NCBI GenBank assembly: GCA_009103225.1
Contig: RHPI01000935.1
Coordinates: forward strand, 1 to 28,337
Direction: 5' to 3'
Source: Chlorokybus atmophyticus
Lineage: Eukaryota > Streptophyta > Chlorokybophyceae > Chlorokybales > Chlorokybaceae
DNA length: 28,337 nt
The notes under the pieces are model-generated. The model did not search any database. It saw only the letters and a list, made by a program, of their open reading frames with translations, and was not told the origin of the DNA. How positions within the stretch are numbered: position 1 is the first letter of the stretch; the number at the start of each line of letters is the position of its first letter. This document shows positions 9,049-19,800 of this stretch, piece after piece. A program made the translations under genes and the position numbers.

Positions 9049-9880
9049 TTACTCCTCTTCTCTCTCAGGAGGCAAGCCGCAAGGCAGTAGCATCTTCTGC
9101 AAGAGGAAACAGCCCAACAGTTACAGGTATACTACTCTAGCATCTGACTATCAGCGCCTCTAGTACCACACATGCGCAATATCAGAAAGAAAGCCCTGGG
9201 ATACCAAATTACAAAGCACCTGCAGAAAGTTATACTTCATGCGGCCGACGGCTTCGTTCTCGGCAATGGCAAAGTACGAGAGCATGGGGTAATGCCCAAT
9301 GTAAGATGCATAGCTGTCCCTTTGAATGTTAACGGCCCACTCGCTGCCATATGAAGAGTCAGTATCAAGCTTATCAACAAACATGTGTCATATGATACAT
9401 AAAGCACCAATGCAATGCACAACTTTGCAAAAATAACATGACACTTACAATCTGTTCAAGTCAGCATGGCCGGTGCCAACATACTTTGCCTGCAGATGCT
9501 CAAGCTGCGTGTTGATGTTGAACCGGTCGCTGGCCTGCAAGACAAGTGTGTATGTGCATGCGTGCATATGTCTGCGCGTGCATGTATGTGAGACTCTGGC
9601 AGGATTGCAGCTGTAACCATGAAGCCTTCAATACGAGCAAGGGATGCTGCTGTGCAAAACATTTGTATCTGCAATGGCCAGCATCAACATTGACCGATCA
9701 GACAGCGTGACGTAATATACACCACCACCCAACAGGCATACACACACGGCATGCAACGCAAAAGAAAGGGGAGCCAACGGCGGAGCTGCCACAACTACCA
9801 GCTGAAACCGTATCTAGAAGGCCTGCACTTGACTGAAAGACCAAAGGCGCTTACTTTGTATGAGCTTACTGTACCTGCAT
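9049..9880 (-). CDS. SF3B5: Splicing factor 3B subunit 5 (SF3b10)
   Basis: This is a small core subunit of the SF3b complex of the U2 snRNP, which helps recognise the intron branch site in the nucleus. Exons on the minus strand are 9875-9880, 9449-9534, 9220-9343 and 9049-9096, giving 87 aa, the same length I recall for the plant protein. Recognisable segments are ASDRFNINTQLEHLQAKYVG, then GTGHADLNRFEW across a GTAAGT junction, RDSYASYIGHYPMLSYF, AIAENEAVGR, and the last exon KMLLPCGLPPEREEE. The body is certain. The first exon is inferred: it holds only Met-Gln (ATGCAG followed by GT at 9874-9873), chosen because plant homologues begin MQASDRF and the phase fits. The intron between it and exon 2 is 340 bases. 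The gene is divergent from the RUS gene and convergent with atpG. Confidence 0.95.
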
Positions 9881-10449
9881 GGCTGCTTTCTCTCTGGGTT
9901 GGCTGCGCCTGGCTTGGGGCTAGCTCGGTGCTCACTTCTCAGCCAGTCGCTGCTGACACCTACAACACTAAATCAGCTTGCGGAGAAGCTGACACACTCA
10001 TTCAAGTCAATCGCAAAGGTCAGAGGACCACCTTCCCCAGCTAAGCTATACACACACACGAGTAACAAAGCAACCACCGCCTGTGAGGGACACTCTCTCC
10101 ACCTTCACCCGCCGTCGCCGCCTCTCACAGCAGCACTGCGCACTGATGTGTTGCACTAGACTCTACTTGCCCAAGCAGCCTGCCACGTGGCGTGCTTGAA
10201 GCCACCGTCGCCGTCGCCGCCACCAACGCCGTAACGAGAGAGGTGCACAAGCATAAGTGGTATGTTTTTTGTTGTTGGTAGCTGATGGTGGCTTCAAGGC
10301 TGGAGGCGGAGGGGGCGGCAACTTCAAGGGCATGGTAGCAACTGAGGAACTTGACGACGACGAGGAGGACGACGACGACAAGGACGATCTGGACAAGGAC
10401 GAACAGTTGGAGCAGCTAATCTCTTAGTTTTAATCTCTTGGTTATAGTC
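9881..10449. other. Spacer between divergent SF3B5 and RUS genes; possible shared promoter
   Basis: These 569 bases separate the start codons of two divergent genes, so promoters for both should lie here. No TATA box or other element could be assigned. The interval also contains an ATG-initiated plus-strand frame beginning at 9860 (opposite the SF3B5 first exon) that could be spliced at 10018 or 10019, and the acidic frame listed next. Neither could be joined into a phase-consistent gene. Confidence 0.5.
10283..10427 (+). other. Gly-rich then Asp/Glu-rich open segment, possible terminal exon
   Basis: After an AG at 10281-10282 or 10299-10300 the frame reads a Gly run (AGGGGGGNFKG), then a strongly acidic stretch of Asp and Glu, then QLEQLIS and a TAG at 10425-10427. 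Such composition can occur at plastid protein termini, but it also arises from GAC/GAG triplet repeats. The reverse strand of the same repeat gives a Ser-rich ORF. I could not find an upstream exon in the right phase, so it may be a low-complexity repeat rather than a gene. Confidence 0.3.
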
Positions 10450-13400
10450 ATGCTTGCCCTTGCCACTGCGGGGGGCCCAGTCAGGTGTGAGCACCAAGCA
10501 GGGGCTTGCTTGGGGCTTACAGAGCTTAGTTGGTGTAGTGGGTTGAGAGGGTTTAGGAGTGAAATCAGGCGACAGAAGGCTGGCCACCACCAACAGGCTA
10601 GTACTGCTGATGTCCGAGGTATAAGCCACAGCAGCAAGAGGAGGCGGGCTGCTGCTGTGCGATGCGCCGGCGTTCACGAGGTGAGTGGCTTACTTTTACT
10701 GTGTTGTGGTTTGCTCTAAACCACTCATTGAAAATTAGCAAACAGTGGTGTATTGAGAATTGTTTTTGCTGATTTCACTGAACTAGTTGATTTTTTCAGC
10801 AAGATACTTTAGAACACACCCTTCAAGTATATGGCTGCCATGTAGTGATCAAGTTACTGAATGTGTGAAGTAGACACTGGGTTACTACATATATTTTTAT
10901 AAGACAGAGTTTGACGAGTGGTCTCACTAAAGTTTGGTTTACCAAGACTCGGGTTAAACCACTGTTGAGTCAGATACTGCTAGTGATCTAGGTGTTGTTC
11001 TTTGCTTGTTGTTTCCTCCCTACAGCAAGTGCTAACAGTCAGTTGTTGCGCTTGGTTGTGTGCTTGTGTTGTGGACTATATACGTATGCACAGAATGGAA
11101 GACACGCGTCTCTCGACTGTTCTCATATACCGCGCACACATGCTTGCAACTTCCTCTTTGCATTGGTTGCTGAGGGTTGGCGGTTGTGTGGCAACCTCAG
11201 CTTCAAACTGTTGATTGCAATCCGTCCACTGGAGTATATAGCCATAACGCGCATATTGCATACCATCGCATGTTTGGCTTTGAAGGTTGCGCGGTCATTG
11301 TGCAGGCATACGACAATCTGTATAGTGTCTGTCTAACATGCTAACACATAGGCCATGTTAGAGGGACACTATACTGCGCAGACTGGCATCGATGTAGCTT
11401 GCTAGTCAACTGAAAGCAGACTGAAAGAGAGAGTTGATTGTTTCATCTCTCATGATCGTTTGACATTTACAGGGGGGTGGGCAGGGAGTGTCGGGGAGGT
11501 CATCAGGTGCGGAGGGCATAAGCGATGCGGCTCGCAAGGGCCCGCTGCTGTGCGTGGGGGATCCCGTTGTGGCCACAGAAAGCAAAGGTGCACATGGCCG
11601 AAGAGCGTACATCATCTCTCCAGCGGGAGGTACGCTCACAGCCCTGTTATGCGATTGCGGTCGTCTGCAGGATTGTACCTTAAAAAGACACATGGTGCAT
11701 GCATCATGATGTTGTGAAACATTTCAGTGCATGGTCCCCCCTGCGTTGGTAGAGACAGACTCAATCAATTAGGCACAGTTACACAATCTGGACGATTACG
11801 TGTGTGTACGCTTACTTATACGCACGTACAGACTTTGCAGCAAAGGTGGCTGTTAGTGTTCTTGTGCATCTATGGACGCATGCCTCGGTATGCATGCCCA
11901 GACATATGTGTGTACAATTATTTGTAGTATCCTATGCATGTGCACACGCTCATGACTTTGTGACATGTATACAACTATCCTCGTACAATTGTCGCAAGCA
12001 GCTGTGCACATACATGAACATGTACTTATCACGTGTACATGTATGCTACAATGTTTGCATATGAGCGCTTGATAATCCACACACATGCATGTGTACCTGT
12101 ATACTCTTACGCGCCATGCATGCATGTGTGCTATGGAGTCCTGCTGCATCCATCAAGTTAACATTATGACACGCAGCTCGTGTGTTGCGCAGAACTGCGA
12201 GCAGTGCGCATGCGGGAGGTACGGTCTCTACGGCAGCAGCTGATCGATTCACTGCGTTCAATGTTGTTACCAGAGGGCTCGTCGGCTGTGCTGGGCTCTG
12301 ACTACTGGTCCTTTTCCATCTGGTACAAGTCCACATCACGCATGAGTTGTACATCATAAGCATCTCTGGTTACATGTGCAAGGAGATGAGATGACATGAA
12401 ATGAGATGAGAGGTAGTACGCCCTACAAGTTGTTGGATGGCAGGTATGCCGTGAGGAGCGTGTTTTCTAATGCAAGTGCAGTGCTTGCTACGCGCGCGTT
12501 GCTTCGCGCTGTTGGCGTTGGTGCCGCGCATGCTGCTGCCGCCTCAGCAACCATCAACTGGGTGTTGAAGGCAAGTTGTCACTACCTGATTTGTGTCTTT
12601 TCAAGATTTGCATATGCAGCAGTGAAGATCAAGATGTTTATCTCCACTATCTCCGCTGCATGCATATATGCACACTCTCTTACCACAGTACTCACCACAT
12701 GTCACGCCAAGTGTTACATACTGTAGGCAACCTTTGCATGCAATGGCACGTTTGCTTGGTATCACTGCGTATGAACAATTGTCCTGATGGATGGCGTCCC
12801 CTTGTGGTGCAGGATGGACTCGGCCGAATAGCTTGCATCCTCGCTGTCGCCTGCATAGGCAATCGTTTTGACAACGACGCCAAGACGTTCATGTTGTTAG
12901 GTTAGCCAGACATACCACCACCACTTGTTTGTAGAGCTTGTGGGCTATCACATTCACTTGGAGCGTGCTTATAGCCAGTTCATGTCTACAGGTGACATGC
13001 TCTATGAGGTGGGTTTGGGTATAGAGATCTTGACTCCGCTGGTGCCTGGGCTGTTCCTGTTCACGGCGTCCGTCGCCAACGCAGCCAAGAGCATAAGCTA
13101 CATGATGCGCTTACCGCCGCGAGCCGCCATACTCAAGAGCTTTTCCAAGAAGGAGAACTTGGGTAAGACTTTTGTAAACGATACACATTGCACAGTGTAT
13201 ACACACTACACTCAAAGACACGCTGGAACCCTCTATATTTGCAGTGTTTAATGTTCACTGTCAGCTGTCAATCACCAACGCATAGTGTTTACTCCAGTGT
13301 ACAGTGCATACAAGTGCCACCATGGCGCAAACTCAAGTGCACATTCAATGCAGGGGATGTGTCAGCAAAGGCCAACTCACAGGAGGTGCTCTCGTCGTTG

Positions 13401-14313
13401 TTGGGCACGGCGCTGGGGATAGTGGCGTCAACGATGGTGGGCGATGGCTTCTCCGGGGCGATGGCGGTGTACGTGGTGTGGTGCGTGTTGGTGGCGTACA
13501 GCAGCTACATGTCGCTGAGGACGCTGAAGCTCAACACGCTCAACTGGCAGCGTGCGGGACTGCTTCTCCAACGTTTTGTGCGCGATGGCCGCGCGCTCGC
13601 CCCGCGTGAAGTCAACCTAATGGAACGCATACCCTCGTGGACGTGGCCGAACTCAATCGGCTCTGCGAATGAACCCTTTCGGGTCCGGTATGGTGCGAGG
13701 CTTGATGAGGCCGCCCCCACAGCGGTTGACCTCCGTCGCCTCACGCTGATGTATAGAGATGAGGATTACTTGCTTAACGTGCGCGGGCGCAATGTACACG
13801 TTTGCTTGAGTGAAGAGGTGGGCCCTCGAGACGCTCTCCAAAGCTTGCTACAGGTCAGCTCTGTTTTCCATCTTCATGGTCGTGCACGATGCACACGTGC
13901 ACTTTATGTGCACGTGTGCATCGTGCGTGCGTGCGTGCATACACGCGCGCAGCGGGTGGTGGGGTTGGGGGTTGGGGGGGCTGCATGCGAGTTCCAAATG
14001 TGTTGATGATGTAGATCATGTGCTTCCGCAGGCTGCTTATCTGCAACAGCAGCCTACGGCTACTTTGGAGCAAAGCTATCAGTACGCTGTGGCAAGTTTG
14101 CCGAAGATGCTATCCGCACTCGAGGCAAAAGGCTGGAACGTGCATCACGTTCTCTTCGCCCCCGAAATAACGGCGTCGTGGCGGCTGCATGAAGTGGACG
14201 CGCGCGCACATCGCGCGCTGCACTCCACCGTTTACGTGCAGGACGTTGCGCCAACCACCACTGATGGCGTGCCCACGTTTGGCGGCGCGGCGTATGAGGG
14301 AGCACCAGGGTAG
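10450..14313 (+). CDS. RUS family protein (ROOT UVB SENSITIVE, DUF647 domain)
   Basis: A member of the DUF647/RUS family; plant members act in early seedling development, UV-B response and auxin transport, with the biochemical role unsettled. Eight exons: 10450-10680, 11473-11629, 12193-12328, 12444-12570, 12813-12900, 12992-13162, 13354-13853 and 14032-14313. All seven junctions keep phase and total 563 aa. The 12571-12812 intron is GC-AG (AAG|GCAAGT). Family features: LLPEGSSAVLGSDYWSFSIW, SNASAVLATRALLRAVGVG, INWVLKDGLGRI, RFDNDAK, LGIEILTPLVPGLFLF, GDVSAKANSQEVLSSLLG, then RTLKLNTLNWQRA and a C-terminal ALEAKGWNVHHVL. The core is hydrophobic with likely membrane-associated helices. The first exon (MLALATAGG..., Arg/Ala/Ser/Cys-rich) would suit an organelle transit peptide but is less certain than exons 3-8. 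The paralogue within the RUS1-6 series is not determined. Confidence 0.9.
12571..12812 (+). other. GC-AG intron in the RUS gene
   Basis: The exon ending INWVLK (AAG at 12568-12570) is followed by GCAAGT, and the next exon starts after tgtggtgcag at 12812 with DGLGRIA, the continuation expected for the family. The donor therefore uses GC instead of GT; the rest of the donor matches consensus (AAG|GCAAGT), as is usual for this minor intron class. No GT donor nearby gives the right phase and family sequence. Confidence 0.8.
13884..13926 (+). repeat. Perfect 19-bp hairpin within RUS intron 7
   Basis: The arms 13884-13902 and 13908-13926 are exact complements with the 5-base loop TTTAT. The stem is rich in GCAC/GTGC. 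It lies 31 bases after the donor of the intron 13854-14031 and is followed by a GTGC/GTGCGT run. It would fold strongly in the pre-mRNA. It could be a simple-repeat palindrome or a small-RNA precursor; nothing in the sequence decides. Confidence 0.85.
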
Positions 14314-15223
14314 GCTGTATGAAGATGGTTCACTGAATGACGGTTGCTGACTGTGCAACAGTACTGATACATAGGTGATGCCATGTCCCGCATGGTTATG
14401 TACGTCATGGGGCTGCTGTCGGGTCTGTTGTCGGGTGTATATTATGGTTGAGCAGACACAGACTCCTGCGTGCACCCCAAAATTCAAGGCACAGATGCGT
14501 CACAAAACAGCATTGGGTATCAATTGGCAGTGCAAGGAGGTCAACTACTGAAGGCCAGTGAGAGACAAGATGAGTTTCACGCTCCATGCTGCTGATCGCC
14601 CCATCCTAGCACTGCTTAAGCCAAACCACACATACCCGCAGATGCTTGCAGCTTACTGTGACAAACTACCGTGCGCATATCCTGTAGACACTGCATTTCC
14701 TTACCACAGTGTTGCTGTACCAAATGTGCTACAACCCCCCGCCGACGTATACAAAGTCGACTACATGACATCATAGCTACTGCAATATGGACCGCAGGTC
14801 AACAATTCACCAAACTCAGTTATGCTGGTGCACAGTAACGAGTACATCAGCCCAAACACCAGCCCATGCACACTAATGTATGATGGGTGTGTAGCCATTT
14901 CTGTCTCATTCCTGTCTCTCATTGCCAATCTGCGGTTTGTAATAAGCTCAGTTTGTAACAAGCTAAACTTTGTTCTTGGCTGCATCTGTCATATTGGAAT
15001 GCCTATGTACAAGTAGTATATCAACCACTTATTCTTGCTGCTTGGAGTAACAGCCGCTAAGACTACTACTCTTTGATTTTGAAAGCTAAGCAAGTATGTA
15101 CACTAGCCCTAGACATGTCACGCTATGCGTGCTATCCTCTTATGAATCAATACGTTACACATTTGGAACCTCGGTACCTTGCGACGGAGAACTCCTGAGC
15201 TACGCCTGTGCATTATTATAGAC
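14314..15223. other. Intergenic region between convergent RUS and kinase genes
   Basis: This holds the 3' ends of two convergent genes. Only short overlapping open frames are present on both strands, none with recognisable features. No RNA gene or repeat was identified. Confidence 0.6.
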
Positions 15224-16835
15224 TCAAGCTGTCTGGTCCGCTTTGGTGGTGTAATAATCTAGCACGGTGGCAAATCGCTCCTTCAATTCTGGAACTGAAG
15301 GGCGCAACTTGGGGTTTCGAATCAAGCCCCAGTCCAAAAAGCCCAGAATGTGTGGATGCCTGCCATATGACGGACAACATGCGACAACACTCTTTTAGAA
15401 ATGTTCAACAGGCTCAGGAGCTGCGCACATCACATTTGTGTGCAGTAGTAAGAAGTGTGCCCACGTACTCAGCAAGCATGGCCCTTCTGTCGGGTACAAT
15501 GAGCTCCTGTGCAGGATCTGTGACCCTGACATAAAACCTAACCCAGTCATCCTCCTGGAAAAGGTACTTCCCCGTAATCAGCTCAAACAGCAAGCAAGTC
15601 AGCGACCACGCATCGCATGCCTTGTCCGCGCCTGTAACCTGTACAGTGCAGATGCACAGCTTAATGGCAGGACCAATTGCCCTCACGGGCACTTTTGAGT
15701 TGAGCGAATGCCATGCTCACCTGCGCACTCTGATCTTCGTGCAGCAACTTGCTTTGCACACTGTGGACAGTCAACATCTCTGGGCTCTTGATGAAGTCCG
15801 TGCCTCTGTCTCGTATCTGCAACACAGTCCAGGTCAGATGCACACTCAAGGTGTGCAATCAGGAGTGCACTGCATACCGTGAAGGCATCCGATGGCGCTG
15901 ATAGCTTGCTTTCTCCAAAGTCAGAGATGCACACATTGAAGGGCAAAACAGCGCGTGCGGGATGCCAAAAGTCCTCCATCAACACTGTGTCTGGTTTGAC
16001 ATGATTTCGTAAGCTGCATACTCACACGCACGCACAAGCATTTTGCCTTGACGCCTGTAGCTCCGGTGATGACCTCACCATGTGGGCTTAGCAAGATGTT
16101 GTCACACTTCAGGTCGTAATGTATAATGCTGTGCTCCTCCAACTTAGCTGCTGCATTGAGAACCTGGACGCAGCCGTACAGAAACAAAGCATCACACAAC
16201 CAAGTACCAAGGGCATGCAGATCAGGTTGTGCACCAATCCAGAACATGCTTACCTGCTGGTAGACTCTCAAGTAAAGCACTACATACTCTTCAAACGGTT
16301 CAGATTGAGCAACACGCCACGTGCGTAGACTGGCAGGGTAATAAGCCATCACAACATAGCAACTGTCTCTATCTACACCATAATCAATGAGCCTGCCACA
16401 CGCAGATGTTAGATAAAAAGAAAACATACAAAGCACAACTATTCAAAGACACACCTGCTGACACATTGCTCTTCCCGCAACTCTTCAAGGATGTGGATCT
16501 CTCTGTACACGTCATGCACAGTGCAGCGATCATGTGCACTGCGCAAGCATGTGTTAACGAGAGATGTTAATGCCATGGCGGTGCTGCCTGCCATCACATT
16601 ACATAGCTGCTGATTGCTTGAGAGAACTGCGAGTTGCAGCAATTTCACTGCACCTGGATGGCAGGTCCACAACCTTCAACGCTACCACTGAATCTGCAAG
16701 TTCGACCTTGAACACCTACACAGACACATCAGGGCTTAGCCTCTGCCCTCAGAAACACATTCCCCATAAGCCCGAACAATTGATAACCTGTGCGTATGCA
16801 CCCCGAGCAATATGCTGCTTGTTGTTGTAGATTGA
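15224..16835 (-). other. Protein kinase domain exons of the large minus-strand gene
   Basis: The phase-consistent pieces, read on the minus strand, are: an exon ending IARGAYAQ near 16780; VFKVELADSVVALKVVDLPS (about 16726-16666); an exon carrying YREIHILEELREEQCVS to about 16457; RLIDYGVDRD to about 16260; VLNAAAKLEEHSIIHYDLK to about 16083 (GTGAGG donor after SPH); DTVLMEDFW to DFGESKLSAPSDAFT (about 15990-15880); the RDRGTDFIKSPEML exon (about 15820-15722); the WSLTCLLFELITG exon (about 15640-15440); and the last exon 15359-15224. All canonical kinase subdomains are recognisable, which is the strongest evidence that this locus is a real gene. Confidence 0.85.
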
Positions 16836-19800
16836 GGGGTCAAGCTGAGAGCAGACCAGCAGTTTGAGCAAACGCTTTAGGCCCGCATTGGCAGAGTCCG
16901 CCACCATGACAACTAGCTGTTGCGCAACAGCTGCATTTGCGGGATGGTTCATGTCTAATGCAGGACTGGAGTCAAGTACAACACGCATTGCTCAGCAGGC
17001 GGGATGAGTGTTTATGTGCAGTGATCATGAAAGCTGTGACAACAGACGGATTTGTGATGGTCAGAAGTATAGGATACGGTGATGCAGGTGTAAGAGTGTG
17101 CTGGGTTTGCCGCGCTGCATCGGGAATGAGTCGCTATGCCGCCGATCCAGGCTGCCCCTGTACCACAGAATCGTGAGCAGTCCATCGCTGTCATGTTAAG
17201 TCTTATATAATTGTTTGCCCGAAAGCGAAAATGCGACTGTACCTTGGGGTCAGCAGCATGGTCAACATGAGGTACAGCAGAGAGACATGTAAGCTGGCAA
17301 TAGAGTACACATGGAGATGTAGCCTGTACTGTGAAGTGAGGCCCTCTGCTTCCAGCGTCAATGCTAACGCCTGGTCATGCAGCATGCCCACACTTTAACG
17401 TCAGCACTCAGCGGGACGTGCTTTCAATGTGGTGAGCAGATGCAGCAAACAACACGCACCACTGACTGGTTTGCAGGGCTGCTGAGGCCACTCTTCGTGC
17501 TCGCAGCAAAGCTACAACGGCCAAGGGCAAGCTTTGGCACGTGCAATCTGCTACTGCTAGGAGCTGATCTGTCCGACCGTGCAGCGCCTGTGGTAATGCG
17601 GTCGGCCGATCTGGTCTGATCTACTAGTGGTCCTGTCCTACTCTGGGCTGATGCAGGCTTGCCAATAATGTACTCGCTGCTCAACTCTTCAGCCTCTTCC
17701 GCATCCACTTGTTCATTCAGGTCAAAAAAGCCGTTCTGCGCGTCGCTCCCTGGCTGGTATGCCGTGCTTTCATGCTCAGATAAGCGCGATGGCTTGGATG
17801 GCGGACGACCTGAGCTGACAGCAGAACTTGCTCGCTGATCCCCAAGTGCAGACAGGCGCAGCGATGGCACTCTGTTCGGATGAGCAGCAGCCACTTGCCC
17901 GACAGCGCTGCCGCCAGAGCTTTTTGCAGACACCCGGTCCTTGCTGGGAGAATGGTCAACTGAGCTGATGCTTGCCGATCGAGAGACACTTTTCTTGAAC
18001 ATGTCGTATTCGCTGCTTATTTCCGTTGTCAAGAATGGCAGGAGGTCTCTGCTGTACAATGCCTGCCAGGAATATGCCATGTGCGTCAGACCCCTCACAC
18101 AACAACCCCGCACAAATCAACGCAAGCCTCACCTCTGCACAAATGTCTGAAGCTGTTACTACGGATGCGAGCACTTGGCACAACCTGCTACACGACGCAA
18201 GGGACTCACTACTGCCTTCTATGTACAATGTCTTGAACTGGGAGACCAGCAAGGCCGCTGTTTGTCCCATGAAGGCGACGGCATTCTTGAATGGACACCT
18301 TGGCTGCAAGCATATAAGCTCCAAAAGTTTCACAAACTGGTGCTGGCTTTCTGCGGTTGCAGATCCACTTGTGAAGTACTTGTGTGCATCGCTTCCAAGG
18401 ATGGCACTGAACTTTTGCCAGTACACGTCCATGTCTGCAAACCCAATTGATAAGACTACAGTGCATCACCTGCAAACAGCAACTGAAAGCTTTCAAACAC
18501 TGCACGAGGGGTATAACATGCGCGCACCATTTGTTGTCAGGCTATGTGCGAGTCTGCTGAGCAACTGCGCCAGCTGTTGCCACCAGAAGAGCAAATGAAG
18601 CTGCAAGTCATGATGGATGTCAGCTGCAGCTGCCCTTTTGCTATTGCAGTGAATGAATGCGCATTCGTTAACAACGGCTTATGCAGGGCCTGTCTTACCT
18701 GTTGTGTTGGTCTAAAAGCTATTGCATCAACTGATGCACACAGCTGCTGCGTACAAGAAACTGCCATTTCTATTGCGCCAGATGAGCTCAGCTTCTCAAG
18801 GAAGGCTGTATCTGTGGTGTGATCATTGCTATGTAGCAAACACTGCACAAGGGGAGCACAGTGAGTATGAAACGCAACTGCTCGGCGGACAGAATGTATA
18901 TACCATGGCGCATCCCAAAACCCCATACCGCGGCGAGCGCTTGGAGCCAACTGGTAGCAGCCAACAACTGCCGTGACGTGGAGTGAGCGTGCACATCTGA
19001 GAAGTCACCCGTAAAGCTGCTGCCAGTCTGCATAACGGCCTTGCACAGCGACAGCCTGTCACCAACTGGTTGTGATCTGGCATAGCCAGCTAGCATCAAT
19101 AGAGCCTCTGGGCCATGACCAATGGCGGTTAATGACTCTGTACAATCCGCCATGTGTCGCTCTAGCCCAAGGTGGTGGATAACTTCATACAGATATATAC
19201 ACAACTGATCTTGTTCAGGGAGCTCGTGCAGCAGACAACTTGCGCAATCTTGCATAAGCGTATGCGCTGCACGGCTGGCTTGAGATGGACAGTTCACGTT
19301 GTTAAGAAGCTTCAATAACAAAATCTTTGCTTGATATGGTGCGGAGCGCTTGAGCAAGGCCACAGTTGCTGCATAACTGTTGGACCCTGCATCGCCTGCA
19401 GGAGACATTCTGTTACGCCCAGCGCAACAACCAAGGACGACAGATATGCATGCTTTGCAGCAAAGCAACCACACCCTGAGCAATGCTATGTACACGAGGG
19501 CGACCATCAGTCTGACGAGCACTACCAGGCAGGTCTGTGACTTGTTGCGAGTCCTGCAGTCTGCTGAATGCAAGCTTCAGATTATGCATGAATAACTCAA
19601 TTGACGATATCAATGAGCGTACCTTTGCACGGTCTCTAAGTTCTTTCGACCCAATGGCACTTCCCGACGCTCGTCACATCCTGTTCCAAGAAATTGGAAA
19701 ACAACATCATGCAGGCGTACTTGATTGCACTAAGTAGGCATAGCTGACAAGTACATAAGGAGCAAAAACCTTATGCAGTAGCAAGTTGTAGACAAACCTG

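Noticed and set aside
8924-9163. A plus-strand ORF resembling a signal or transit peptide
   Set aside because: It is antisense to the last exon of SF3B5, which explains its open frame from 9049 to 9096.
10163-10396. Minus-strand Ser-rich ORF
   Set aside because: It is the reverse reading of a GAC/GAG triplet repeat.
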